Source: Whitmania pigra (lineage: Eukaryota; Annelida; Clitellata; Hirudinida; Haemopidae). From it: a DNA stretch of 64,000 nt. Position 1 is the first letter of the stretch; each line of letters begins with the position of its first letter. The DNA is taken from positions 902,501 through 966,500 of the forward strand of contig JAJTWR010000284.1 of the NCBI GenBank assembly GCA_021613335.1, given 5' to 3'. This document shows positions 49,060 to 62,580 of this stretch, in pieces. The translations under genes were made by a program, and so were the position numbers. A model generated the notes under the pieces. It saw only the letters and a list, made by a program, of their open reading frames with translations. It did not search any database and was not told the DNA's origin.

Positions 49060-51185
49060 CATTAAAATCCCAAGTCTATGTCGCTGAACTTCTGCAACGC
49101 GAGGCACACACGAGGAAATGTTTTGGACATTAGATATGTAGATATGCCAATTCAGTTAACCATCAGAGATAAATCTTAGTTTATCTTTCAAAATGTTCCT
49201 AAAATGGACAATTACCCAACTGACATAATTTTCAAGGCATGACTGAGGCATTTCTAAAAATTGTTTCTGAAGCGATAATTTACTGAAAAACGCATAAATT
49301 TTAAAATGGCCGCGACCCCCAACAAAAAATTGATTGGGCTACCTTTCACTCAGTTAGGGGTCGTCCGCAAAAATTTGCCTAATTTTGACCATCTTCCCCT
49401 TGAAACCAGTCGAGGTTGTTCTGCAAACTGTTCCATGTGTACGTAAACTATATGTTGCAAAGGTAATGTGTAGCATTGTTGGAATGGCGGATTTGATGGA
49501 TGGGATAATTACAAAATTAATTTCAAACAATAGACACACAAGGAAAGCAAATACACTTTTAAACTAGTTACCGAAACTTATAATATATAAATATTGATGT
49601 CGAAAGCTTTCCTAAATTACTGGAGCTGTATCATGAGCAATAAATTATTTATGAATTATACGGATTTAGAAAATTATCAAGAGACAACTGATAGTGTTAG
49701 GGAATAGAGGCTAGTGCTATTCCTAAGCCTACGCATATTACTCAACTAAACCCATTAGCTATATCCAACAAAATCCGTGAAAATGCTGATATAACTGACA
49801 TATAGAATTCAAGAAGGTGACGTGACCTCAAACTCATGCTTCTTTGGATACGAGAGGACATTCGACGAAATATGCTCAGTGATTCTTAGTCGTTCAAAGG
49901 CGTTTTTGTTGGCGTTGGGGGCAGGGTTGGGCGAGGCAGAGCATGTATCCAAGTCAAATAAAATAAAATATTATAAGTGAATCTTTGCTTAAGACTCCTG
50001 ATTTATTTGGCTGCTGTTGGTCAACTTCTTTGCTGACAATGCATACTCATGCTTAAACATTTGAAACCTTTCAAAATGCATATCGCAGAGATTTATGAAT
50101 TTGCATAGATATATTTATATCACATCACAAAGGATCATCTTTATGCTCGTCTCAAATAGTTAAATTTTAAGCGGTTACGATGAATTATGTCGTCATGAAG
50201 AAAGACAAGAAAGTTATTTGTTCTGAGTGCGAAATCTAAGAGTTCGCTGCTGGAACATCTATTACTTAACAGACCACTTTATGTGAGGGGTGGAGACACA
50301 TAAATGCGCCTACATGTCGCAGCAATTTCGACACCAAGCGGAAGTGAATATTTCAGAATATTTTTTTATTATGTATCTTTACCACGTTAAATCAATTTGT
50401 TAATCAATTTGTTTTTGTCTTTAATTTGCACCCACAAAACAAATCGTGCGTGGTACTCAAATAGTTCGAGTAAAAAATTTGGCTATAAATCACTTGATCC
50501 AAGTTAACACGAAACACCTAAAATTGTACAACATAATGTAACTTTTTTAAGTGCTTCATCAGTTCGAACAAAATATTTACATTCACTGTCATTTTTATGA
50601 GATTAAAGCACTGCGTTACTAAGAAAATTCAACACAGTGCACACGGTCGAGCAAGAGCGTAACAATACATTTCAAAGTACTTTGATACGCCCTTAAAATC
50701 ATGATTGATCGCAGAAACGCCGCACTTTTGTCTCCACGAAACATGTTTTAATCAAATAATAAGCTCCTCAATTTAAAAATGTCATGACCTAATAACTCTA
50801 GTTGATAAGGTATCGATAACAACCTACACGACACTAAGCTCCTCTGACGTTATGAACATGGCGCCTTATAAATTAATTATTATTAACTACACCATCACCT
50901 CAACGCCCAATTACTCAATTATTGTAACTTTTAAAATGTCCAGTGTGGACGCACGCATGAAGGTCCCAAAAATTTGTTTTCTTCGAAGCCACACCTTTGA
51001 TTGAAGCGATCATACTGCAGCTTAACTCGAGCTATCCTAACCATCCACACCGATTGATCGACCATCTAGTGCCAGTAAACAGTTGGTAAAAAGTTTTGCC
51101 TGGGTTATCTGCTGAAATTGCCAACTTTAGAAGCTTGATTTTGTGTCAACTACAGAGACGCAAAGTTGTATTAAGGTAAAACAAT
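49060..51185. other. No supported gene, about 2.1 kb
   Basis: AT-rich, short frames only. A stretch near 49385-49465 ends in a GTAATG donor-like sequence but has no partner exons. Confidence 0.45.
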
Positions 51186-51194
51186 TCTGTAACA

Positions 51195-51200
51195 TTTATT
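51195..51200 (-). terminator. Polyadenylation signal of SF3B3
   Basis: AATAAA on the minus strand about 50 bp past the stop codon, implying a very short 3' UTR. Confidence 0.7.
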
Positions 51201-51250
51201 CAGTAAAGTTATTGAGTCAAAAAATATTCAGTCATGTGTCAATATCCTCC

Positions 51251-54200
51251 TCAGAAAGCATATTTCGTCCTCATGTCTTCTAATTGCTTGAAAACCTTTA
51301 AAGACAATATGCAATCATTAGGTTATTGTTGAATAATCATCATTTGAGCAGTCATAACTAAACATCAACTCCTCTAGACTAATATTGTAAGGAAATAATG
51401 ACAAACCTCGCTAGGCGACTTGTCTAGCTCCTCTGCTATGCTCTTCTGGACTGACGGCTCAAGGGAGTTGTAGGTCTCGCACAAGTCACCATCAATGACT
51501 CTCCTCACAGGTGAGTAGTAGGATCTGAAGGACAGGTGATCTCTGCCAATCAGTGAGGTTTTTTCAGTCCTCAGATGCATCTCCAAGTGTTGAAGCAAGT
51601 CGTGAGTCTTCGTCAGAGTGATGGGTGCCAGCATGCCAATGGATCCAGAGATGGTGGTGTACAAAAGCAGCTCATAACCACCGGGAACAATTGTTGTTTT
51701 CTGGATAGACGTAACAAGCTCTCCAATGTGGAAGTTGGCCAGGGTGTAAACCTTCTGAGAGGCACCGCTGAGCAGTCCCCTGTCCCAAAGGGCCTTGTTG
51801 CCTGTCGGATCCTCGTCGACGTCATCGGTCACACTAGAAGGAATCCTTGACAGCCAGATGTCTCCAAATTTGTCGGCTCCGGCGATGGTGTTGTAATCAA
51901 CGAAGCACGTCGTGACCACAAATCTCGGAACATGATCATCAGCAAAAATGACGAGTTGATTTTCAGCCCTCTTGTAAGTTAAAAAATGGCAACTTTCCTG
52001 AACATCCCCTACCACTATCCTGGTTCCCATGGCTTGAATGTCCACAATCATGGTAGGAATGTGCTTATTTTCACATTTCTTTAGCAGCTTTTTCTTTCCA
52101 AGGTCGTACAATCTCAAGAACCTTCCGACCCCAACGAGAATTCTCCCCATGAACGGACAAATTGCGCCCGGCACTTCATCTACGGGGGTTTTGTGGACAA
52201 GCTCAAGCCTTTCCCCTCCACCAAGGAGATGATAGACATGAATAGAAGCCGATCCTACACTTCTTGGGTTCAAAACCGTGTCCCTTGTCACCCCTACAAT
52301 GACGAAATCTTCATCTGGGTAGGCAGCAAATTTGGTCAAGCAAAGACTTGTTGCTGCTTCATTCTGTCCCAGTGACAGCTTGAAAACTGTTTTCTGAGAA
52401 TTTGGATTGACGATCCTGATGACAGATGCCCAGGTGCCGACTCCAGCCTTTGGTCCGCCAAAAATTTCCTCAGGAAGGTTCTCCCCAAGGAAGGCCTGAG
52501 CCATCTCACATGCCAGTTGTTCTTCATCATCTAGAGCAGCTTCAATCATCTCTCTGGCCATCTGATTCTTCCTGGCAATCTTGGTTTCCTCTGTGTAGGC
52601 ATTATGCTCGGTCTCGATGAGAATGACATTCTTAGAGGGTGGATGGAGGACAAGCTTTCTTGGTGTGTACTGGAGGGGAATGACTGTTTGATTGAATACA
52701 GTGCCAAGTTTCTCCAGAGCCAAGATCCTCAATGTGTTTGTACTGATGGCTACAATACCCTCAGAACATTGCTCCGACGCAAAACCGGACGCATGCTCAA
52801 GTGTTTCGTACGAGAGTGGAACAAGGTTCAGTCTGTTCTGATAGGCATAACTCAGCCAGGTACGACTGGACATGACTAAGAGTGACTCAGAACCTTGTAT
52901 GGTGATTCTGAATAACTTAATAGGCTTGGCACCAAGATATCTAGTTCTAGTATCAGTTAAATCTCCAGTGACTGAATCAAGAACACTTCTCAGAAGAGTA
53001 CCATTCTGAAGCCCAACATTGAGATAGAGACCACCAATTGCTTTATTCTCTTCTCTGCTGGTACCTTCTCCAGTGTTGTTAGTAGAACTGCCCATCTCAA
53101 GGATGCAGATAGACTCTGGAAGTGAGGGAAGAGACTGGACGCTTAGAACCGATAGACAATCGGTAGGATCCAACGAGATGATGCTCACAGTGCCGTTAGC
53201 CAATCCAACACCCAAAAACCTTGACCTTAGCTCCCCTTGAGGTACACGACCCAAAGTCATGCAGGTCACGTCAACATTCATCTCCTTACGTTCCGTGTAT
53301 TCGTTCAGCTGACCAGCCTGGTCCATTTCAAAGTAGACAAGTTCTCCTCCAGTCAAAGCAATTACCACCTGCCTTTGGTTAACAGCACATTTCACTATAA
53401 CCTTTTTGCTAGGAGCCTTCCATTCGTTAACCCTTTTGTCTGATCTTATGTGTCGAATGCCCTCTGGATAAACTTGAACGAGCGCATCGTCTCCGAGTTG
53501 GGAGCAAGACAGAGTGGGAGTAGTACCGAGAAATCCCGAATCGGTAACTTCCTCGACAGTTTCACCGATAGAAAGGACAAGTGTGGCATTGAAGAAAGAA
53601 ACCACAATGTATGCATCAAAATCGTCGGTCAATTTCTTCTTCACGGTCCACACGGCGTTCGGATTACCTGGCAGTTCTGACACAGCCATCTCGGCCACTT
53701 CGAGGCCGTGCTTCAGCATTCGAAGTGAAGACCTCGGTCCACTGCCACAAATTACATGCAACTGGGGGGTGTCTTCATTGGCCAAGTCTCCAATCTGACA
53801 TCCCAAGATGGGACTTAAGCTGACAATTTCATCCACAAGCACCAGGTTCTTGAGCGATCTTGGAGCAAAGAAAAAGGTATCTCCTTCCTCTAAGGGCATT
53901 GCAGAACTAAACTCGGGCTCATCGTCGTTGTCTCCGAGTCGGGCAATCTGGTACAAGTAGCTGTAAGAGCAGATAATTCATTCAGTTGCTAAATTATTGC
54001 TATATGCAAAGAAGTGCCATGGTTACATAGCAACGTTCACTTACTGGTTTGCAAAGTCAGAAGCAACAAACAAGAACCCAGTCTTCAAAACACACATGGA
54101 TGTGGCAATAGGTATTGTGTCAAAGTACTTGAGTCTGATTTCTGTCACCTGAAATCACAAGTCAATGCAATTAAAAATCTGTTTACACAAAAATTTTTGT

Positions 54201-55854
54201 AATAATTTACAAGTAACTAACCATATCGTCATCAATTTCCAGGGTTATTTTGAAAATATCTCCCTGTTCAGTCTGAGCCAAGAAGAAAAACATTGACTTG
54301 GTTTTATGAGTGGCACTGCAGTGAAAGATCATGCTCCTGTCAGGATCATCCAAGTCATTCTACAATGAGAAACACAATTAAAAACGTATCAAACGATCGT
54401 CAACAATTAACATGCGCCATAAAAATCATCGACAGAAACAAACCCTTCGTCTGGGAATAGGACATCTGATGTCAGGCTGATCTCCTGGATTCTTATAGGT
54501 GATGTAATTTTCGGAGCAAATGAGCACTCCGCTCGGCCCTTCGGCCCCACCGGGTACCGTGATGAGCATGTTGGCTTTTTCCTCGAGAGGCGCAGAGTAC
54601 TTCCTCACGACGTGGTTGACGCCGAGATCGAGTTCATAATAAGTCAGCACCTGCTTGAGTTCGTTGGCAACTTCGCCTGTGTGATCCTGGTCAGCATCCT
54701 GCGGAGCAATAATGCTTAAGTTAGTCACCATATTTAGGTCGTTCAATAAATAATTAAGCATTTAGATTATTACTGTAAAGCGATATTGCAATATACTTAC
54801 TTCATACTCCAATTCCAAGCAAGCAAAGGTTGGATTCTCGAATCCCACATCAACTCCTACAATGTGGTAGACCGTGGTGGCGTTCTTGTGAGCCTCCAAA
54901 GGAGAACTAATGGTCAGTCGAGCCTGTGCATCTCGATTTAGAATGTACACCAACTTCTGCTTCTCGAGAGCAGCTGAATAATACATAGAAAAAATACTTA
55001 AAACAGAGTGCCATGGCATTTCGGACGACCTATTCGTCAGATTTTTTTAAGAACAGATGAATTTATCTCATGGTAATGACCACAACCATAAAATAATTAA
55101 CTGTGGTAATCCATACTAAAAATCCAAGAATGGAAAAAGCTATTAGTGGTGAATAGATGTTAATTACAGGTCATGACAGCTCTTCCTTTTGGATCCATAG
55201 CAAGATATTGTCCTGGAACAATTCTCCTACAACCACTTCTTCCAAATGTTTCTTGTTGAACCTGGCAACACATTTAATTTGATTGAAGTAGTAAAATTGA
55301 GCATGAATTCATTGATTGCAATCAGTAACAGACTTACTGAAACAAAGACATTTTTCCCAGGAACATATTCCAAAATAACAATCTTTCCTGCATCACTTCC
55401 AACAAGGATAAAGTCTTTATTGCCTCCTGTTAGACGAAATGGCATGAGAGATCTAATATTTCCAAAAACTTCTTCAGCAACGAGAGAATGTATCTTAAAA
55501 CAAAAACAAATAAGTTCACTATAGGGTTATCTTGATAAAATTGCAAATAAGTTTATGATCACAGGTTCTTGTAATCGCAACCAGTAAGCATATAGATCAC
55601 AAGCATAGCTACTTTGATTCTAACTCTATTAAATCTTATAGAAACTATAATAACTAACAATCTAGTCGAAATCAAAATATATATATAAACCAAATCTTAA
55701 AATTAACCTTTCCGCTGCTTGCGTCGACTCGTAATATTTCGAGAATTTTGCCTTTTGCAACGACAATTTCTTGTTGTTTTGCACCAGAAAAATTTCCATG
55801 TATGGCATGTGAAATGCCTGTAGCTTTTTGAAGAGTTAAATTATAAAGAAACAT
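51251..55854 (-). CDS. SF3B3: Splicing factor 3B subunit 3 (SF3b130/SAP130), 1,221 aa
   Basis: Nine exons, 55854-55708, 55493-55338, 55261-55168, 54973-54801, 54698-54444, 54359-54222, 54148-54045, 53960-51407 and 51295-51251, give 1,222 codons in one frame; the vertebrate protein has about 1,217 residues. Start [20 protein letters not shown] and end DMRTKYAF match the family at both termini, and landmarks such as [35 protein letters not shown] and CENKHI lie in order. SF3B3 is the triple beta-propeller scaffold of SF3b in U2 snRNP; with SF3B1 and PHF5A it helps hold the branch-site adenosine. Expected in the nucleus of every cell. All splice sites are canonical. The last 70% of the protein is one 2,554-bp exon. 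No damage is seen, so this gene is a good quality control for the local sequence. Confidence 0.98.
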
Positions 55855-56555
55855 TTCTGCAATTTAGATGAAATGCGCTCTTCTCGGTGCGAAACAAGAA
55901 GGCGAAAATGCGGTTGTTTTCAATTAATTTTCAACTAATTTTCCTTACAAGTCAAAGATTACAAAGATTTTAATTTAATAAAAATACAATAACTTTTAAA
56001 ATTTAATTTAAAATTATTTTTAAATTGTATTCTTTTAAAAATAAAAAATTCAGAAACAGTAATTCATTTTCAACAAATTGATGGGATTACTGTCAACGAA
56101 AATGACAATTAATAAGAAATAGTGTAATAGCTATTAATCGAGCAAAGTTAGAACTTGGATGGCTTCCTAGTTACGAAATGGACGTGGCAGCATTTCCAAT
56201 GAGAACATATTCAGAGTGATAATTTCACAAGAAATCTAATAATATTACCAAATAAGTTCTTATTTTAACACTTATAAAAAACTCAAACTTTCAAACAATC
56301 GACCAAAAATTATGAAATTAAACAAAATACCCTCGACAACTAAATATCCAACCAATGGCAAATTTCATTTAATACCGAGAGAGATGGGCTGCATACATTA
56401 TTTTATTTTAAATATTTGTTGTAATTTTAAATTTTAAACCGGGTAATATGCATTTGATTTTTGAATCCTAATTTTTCCAACTTATTTCAGTTTGTCCCAA
56501 GTAGGAGGCAAGCCCCTCCTTTTCCACCTCCGCTGAAGGACTCCTCTTACTCCAG

Positions 56556-57310
56556 ATATATAAATATCCAAACTCCATTATGAAACAAATCTTCAAATTC
56601 CACTGTAAGGACATGGAACCTTTTGTAACTAATAATACGAATGATTTTAATGAGGACTTACTTGACCAAGAGCATAAAGAACAACCTGACTTTACGATGG
56701 AAAGATTACTCTTTTATGATGGTTTTCTCAAAGGTTTTTATATTGTTGCATCTCGCACAAGGACATACTTAAGGTCAGCACTTGGTAATTGGTTGCTCAT
56801 CACTCAATATTGGTAATTAACTAATCTTCTTCAATAAGAAACTGAAATCGTCGAAAGAGCCTTTGTAAGTAAAACCATAAACAGATTATTGAAACTTAAG
56901 CTCGAAGATCCTTCATTTGATGCGCCATGGTATTACCACAATTCGATACAAAAATGGTGAGTCTTGCAATTGTTAACGAACATTTAGACAAATTATTTGC
57001 TCCATGAAAAATTGATTAATAACTTATATTCATATAGCTCTTTTTTGGTTGTTTCCAAGGCTCATGTGCTTATGGTTGATGATATATTTGATATATATCA
57101 TTATGATGAGAGGGGAAACACTGAACGATGTCAATTCTCTGATGTCTATTTATCATGTATAAAATTTTTAAAGTAATTATTTAATTTGACTTTGATAGAG
57201 CACTTGGGAATCTTTGTACTTCATCTTAAATAGTTGCAAACTTGTCGAGGCTTGGGGCAGAAAATTAAAAATGTACTTAGTTCCTATATTTTGTTCAATA
57301 AACAGTTATT
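56556..57310 (+). pseudogene. Degenerate third copy of the unrecognised gene (exons 12-15)
   Basis: From the acceptor at 56554-56555 the sequence reads like exon 12 of the 15-exon gene (KFHCKDMEPFV against KYHCNDLEPFI). A 19-bp deletion near 56748 shifts the frame before the exon end. Exon 13 (about 56843-56955, ending in GTGAGT), exon 14 (about 57037-57130) and a diverged exon 15 (57199-57310) follow in the same order. An AATAAA lies near 57296. Exons 1-11 are not found upstream. It is far more diverged than copies 1 and 2 are from each other, so it is an older duplicate. It sits head-to-head with SF3B3, about 700 bp away. Confidence 0.8.
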
Positions 57311-57314
57311 GAGT

Positions 57315-58740
57315 GGTCAAACACATTTTAACATCATATTTGCAATTTACATATCATAAATAATAATTGGTTTTCTTGTAATTGTCGTAATGTCAGTTAA
57401 TTTACATAGTACCATTTGCATGAGATGCTTTTCGTAACCATTTACTTTGCACTTGTGGCAATGCGGGCTGGGCTCCGAACATTTCGACTGTCGTCATTAC
57501 CGCCGTACGCAGGAACGTAACCCATTCGGCCAACCCGCAAGTCGAATGTGATGAACTAAATTAAAAGTGAAATGATTGAGTAACAATCTCTCAATTTTTG
57601 TAATCTTATCTTAATATTATTAAATATGCACTTTTAAAAAGTCGATGACAAGTTTTTAACTTGGATCTTTCTCAGTTCAAAGAGTTCAGCCAAACTAAAG
57701 CTTTAACTTTTTAACTAAGGTTAATACTTCATTAATATCCACATTGGTTGAAGTGTTACATATTGCAAAATTACGCTAACTAATCATTATAAAGTCTGAA
57801 TAGAAAAAGTAGAAGATGGAGAGAAAACTCAAACCGTTGTAAAAACCTTTCACACCTGACATGAGCTTAAATCTACGTAATCAACGTAAATTCCAAAAGC
57901 GAGAACAATCAAACGAGTGATTAATAGTAAGTACATTAACGAGATATTAGACAATTTGAAATGACACGAAATGGCATCTCTGGTTATTATGAAATCTTGC
58001 TGATACTAAATAATAATAGCAAAAGTAACATTAACACTTATTAATAACACTTATGAATAAAATATTATCATTAACGCTAGAATACTTAATAGCACAATAA
58101 TAATGATGGCAATAATAATAATAATGATAATAATAATATACTAATAATAGCAATATTACAAACTCTTGAGAGCGGCTATGAACTGAACTCCTAAAAGAGC
58201 TGCACCAAAATCAAAGCCTTGACAACAATATTAATAATGTAATTGAATGATTAATTAACATTATTAATATATTATTATAGTTAGTCGCTATTACTATAAA
58301 TTATTGTTATTATTATGTTAATAAAATAAAAATTTAAAAAATTGAAACTAGCATCTTCAGATAAACCACTAACTAGTGGCAAATTGTGGTTGTAAGGATT
58401 AAAATAGAATAAGTAGTTACCGTGACACATTGTAATTGTAGAGGATCTCTGTCAGTCAAGGAAGTCACGCCAAGATATTGCTAGCTAAAAATATATTGAA
58501 CAATTTAAGCTTTCGGCTTTGTTTGAAAGCTCGGCTTGTTAACTTTCTTAGGCCTATTATTACCTTAACATTGGATAACCTTTTATAACTTTGTTACACT
58601 TCAGTGAAAGTAAAATCTGTCGGCTATCTAGTGACAGTGACGGCCATTTTGAGGTTTTCTGTTGACAAGAGGAAGATAGCAAAACCTCACAATTTTTTGA
58701 TATTTGCTTTGTTTTCAAAAGTTTTCTGAACACATAACAG
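57315..58740. other. Spacer, no supported gene
   Basis: AT-rich apart from a GC-richer patch at 57440-57545. ATA-type short repeats near 58085-58145. The last few hundred bases should contain the promoter of the SH2 gene. Confidence 0.45.
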
Positions 58741-58755
58741 GGAAAGTAACGGACA

Positions 58756-61497
58756 ATGAGCAATTTAAAAGTTAGTCTTGTCTATATTTTTATTTTAAAA
58801 GTTATAGTTTTTATTCAATTTTATTTTCCGCAGGGACGGTCCATGCCAGTATTTAGCTCCAGCCAGCCAAGGTAAGCTTGATGAAATTTATTTAATACTT
58901 TGGTAATGATAGAACTAAGTTCGGTTAGGTTTCAAAAATTGAATTCATTTACTCTAGAATTTTATACCTGAAAATCCTAACAACTTCGATGTAAATAAAT
59001 TAAATTTCTTGTTACAGTTGGTTTATAAATGCCACTCGAGATAAAGTGGTTGAAATTTTAAAGAAATCCAGTCAAATGAACAACGGCAATTGCTGTATTA
59101 GGCCGGGGTCGAAGCCAAACACTTACGCGATAACTTCCTATATTGAGTCGGTATTGCATGCGCTGCAATTCATTTTAAAAATTATTTTCAATGTTTTTCA
59201 GTTCGAACAAAAAATGTATTTAAAGTAAAGTTATATAATTGGAAATATTAACAGTTATTAATTTTTAATAATTTAAGCGGCGAAGTGAAAAACTTTTCCA
59301 TAATTGAAGACAAGAACAGATATAAATTGGTTCTACAAGAAAAGGTATTAATAATATTTCTGGAATTATTGACTTCATCCATTTAGCCATGTTTGTTAGA
59401 TCTTGATGAAAAATAGTTCTTCCAGGCTAATTCTATAAAAAAATGCAATTTCAAAATTTCGTGGGTCGTTAGCTATTAATAGTTTCGGCTGACTCAAACT
59501 CGACTAGCTTATCACGCGAGATTCAATATCGCGATTTTCGGCCAATGCTAAAATAATTAGAATTTGGAATATTACTAAAACATTATGAAAAATATCAGGA
59601 TTACATTCAGATTTTAAGGACTGCTGGTAATTAATATTTTGGAAGTTCATAAAAGCAAATATTTGCTGACAGCAACCCTGGATGCCGTCTCTTCAAGATA
59701 TTCTCTTGTACTTTGTGTCTATGAGCAAAGGAGCAGTTCCTGTACGATGCATACGGAGAGAATTGCCACCGCCGCCACCTGGTTAGCTAATTAACTAATT
59801 TACTTTTATTTTATCTCATTAGCTAGAATTAATTTTGCCGATTTGACTATATTCTACGTCAGAAACAGTTACTGATTATCTTAATAATCTTAATTTATCT
59901 TAACAACCTTGTTACGCTTATTGATGTGAAAATATCGCTTAATTTCAGAATTACATGTTTAGTTTTTTTGGCTTCTCCAGTACTATGTGAAATGTATTTT
60001 GCTTGAGTTACTAATTCTTGAGCTACCCATATTTACGCTCAGAAATGAAATTTCTTTTTTCAAGTTCAAATTTATTTTGTAAAAAAATTCAGTTTATGCG
60101 GATAAATATATAAGTTATTTGAAATGTTAATAAATACAATAAAACAATTTGAATAATAAAATTTATTAGACTATTTCAATAATTAACAGAGAATTCTGGA
60201 AAATGTTACTACAATACAGGTAAATAAAAACAACTATTGGCTATACCAACTTTTTAAACATTTTAAAGCATCGACATTTAATATCGTTAGAAAATGTTGT
60301 TACAAATAATTAGTAATTAAATAATAATAATTAATTTGTAAATTTATTAACAAATATTAACAATATTATTAACAAAATATAGTGCACCGCAGCAATATCA
60401 ACCAATTTTTAAAAGTTACAATTTGTTGATGTTCTATCAACCAATAAAATATTAATTATTCTTAATTTCTTTGACATTTCTTTCAACAACTTCAGGTAAT
60501 AGCCAAAGTTACGTAAACCTTCAAGATGAAGGAACATTTCACGAAAAGGGTATAAGTCTGTTTGCGATTCTAGTTTTTTATAAGACTTTACAAAGATTTT
60601 TAATTATTACAAAAAGACATTTTTTAAATGTCGAGAGAGTGCAATTTATTTGAACTGAAAGTCGCAATTAGCCGATTTTTGAGAAAATATTAAATGGAAA
60701 TATTTTTCGCACTCATCATAATAATTCTGTTTTACTTCAGGTAACAAAGGCTTCTATTACAACCTCGAGAAAGGTTTGTTGAAATTGATTCGTGATCCTT
60801 CAACATTTGCGACAAGGTTCATTTAGCCATCATTCACCCTAACTAAACCTATTCAGACGTATTTTGACCATTACTCACATACTTACATGACTCACAAAAT
60901 TAACTCACAATTATATCTTTATTTCAATAGATGACATCGTAATGCCTGAAAAAGAACCCCATTACCTGCCCATGGACGGAGGCAAAAAACGATTCTCTGA
61001 CTGTTCCAGCAATTACACACTTCCTTGTCAATCGAGACAAAGTGTTCCAGAGAATTTCAGTGAGTACTTGATTGAATTGTTAAACTCCACTATAAAAATA
61101 ATTTGAAAAAAAACCAATATATATAAAACAATTAAACGAACAAAGATATTCAAAAGAATAGCATTATAAAGTTAAATAAGATGAACTGAACAAAAAATGA
61201 ATAAGATGCATAAAATTTACCAAATTCAACAATGTTATTGGGCTTAAAAAATGTGTATATGCATATAAACAAAGAATTTGAATCATCCCAAATCAAATCA
61301 CCTTGGTTATGCAACGGACTTTGATCAAATAAATGAATAAATAAAGATATATTATAGACTTTTTCCATTGATCTCGGTCGGCATATCACTGGAATAATGT
61401 TTTATTTACAACTTATTTTATTATTCAATTGCTAAATTAAATTAAATTTAAATTTTTTAACATTTGCTTCGTTTCAGTTTATGTCAACGCCGAATAG
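58756..61497 (+). CDS. Small SH2 adaptor with tyrosine docking motifs (197 aa)
   Basis: Nine exons: 58756-58770, 58834-58871, 59018-59146, 59278-59344, 59673-59781, 60496-60549, 60741-60773, 60931-61059 and 61478-61497; 594 bp in one frame from ATG to TAG. Residues 18-113 are an SH2 domain: WFINATRDKVVEILKK (Trp19, helix A), CCIRPGS with the phosphotyrosine-binding Arg46, the central sheet around FSIIEDKNRYKLVL, and SLQDILLYFVS with a LPPPPP end (114-119). The tail carries YVNL (Tyr125), YYNL (Tyr143), YLPM (Tyr160), YTLP (Tyr177) and YVNA (Tyr193). pYxN is the known GRB2 SH2 ligand, and pYxxM the PI3K p85 ligand. This implies a cytosolic adaptor downstream of a tyrosine kinase. The donor after residue 60 (GA/GTCGGT) is unusual and chosen for phase. 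No exact orthologue is recognised. Confidence 0.85.
61287..61345 (+). mobile_element. SINE family B, 3' fragment, inside the SH2 gene
   Basis: Reads aatcaaatcacc, then ggttatgcaacggact and an AAATAAATGAATAAATAAA tail. Same unit as at 31757, 32024 and 41644 but on the plus strand and more diverged. It lies in the last intron of the SH2 gene. Confidence 0.65.
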
Positions 61498-61793
61498 AAG
61501 AGAAAAAGTTTCCAAATCTACAAGGAAGGCCCAAATTATGTTAACTGTAGTTTTTCTTCAGTTGATAATTTTATAATTATTTGGGATTAATTTGGCATTT
61601 CACTATTCTGTCTTAATTCATCGCGAAATTATTTAATTGGTCTGCATGGAAAATGTGGAACAGCTATTTGTTGCGGACTTTGTGGACTGTTATGTCTAAG
61701 AAATTTATTTATTGCAAATACATTGCTCACATCCCTTGTTGTGTACTCTTAGTTTTATATTGAGATGTGTGTCATGTTAACCTGGAATGTTGG

Positions 61794-61799
61794 AATAAA
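61794..61799 (+). terminator. Polyadenylation signal AATAAA
   Basis: First good AATAAA, about 297 bp past the SH2 adaptor stop codon. Confidence 0.6.
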
Positions 61800-61809
61800 T
61801 AGGTTAACT

Positions 61810-62575
61810 GACCCCATTATACGAATCTTTCAATCTTATTTTTTAATTCGTGAAAATTCTGTTAAATACTCATTTTTTTGAGTTAAATCGCCAAAATTAG
61901 TTATCCTCTTTATCCTGAATAACTCAAAAAATAGTAGAAAAATAATAATATAATTCGTTATTAAATCTCTTAAAGTATTATCAGATAAAGAATAAATTCC
62001 TACAACTGAACTTTATTTTCGTCTAAATATGATATTTCAAATGTCGAAATGCTACGCAATGCTATTGATTCAAAGTATCGATTGGAGGTACGATGTCAAA
62101 CAAAAAATGGCATAAAACGCCGATCATAGAATAATTTCTGTGGATAAAAAATGATTCATTACATCCGGTAATTACAATGAATTAAAGACGATAATATAAC
62201 TTCATAATATTATTGACATTGGAGGTATATCACGATGGTCCAAATAATAACAACCTGACGTAATGTTTTATCACGTGGACGCCAAAAATCGACAGCAGTT
62301 GAAGTTCATTTTCAAGGAAACGAAATGGATTCGCATTGAAAGGAATCTCAATTTATTTTTAATTGACAAAAAAAAATTAGAAACAATTAGAAACAATTCC
62401 ACGTAAAATAATTGTCGACTACTTTTGGACAAATCATCAAGTAGTAAAGGATCAAGTTTTGTTTTCTATCTTGGTTATCTAATACCGTCTCATCGACCAA
62501 TCACAATGAATTTGGACACGCAAAATGGTCCCAATAATTTCCCAGAACAACCACCAGACATGAGACAATCTCGAA
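61810..62575. other. Spacer between SH2 gene and receptor gene
   Basis: AT-rich with no exon recognised. The two genes converge here, so it holds both 3' ends. Confidence 0.4.
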
Positions 62576-62580
62576 TCCAA

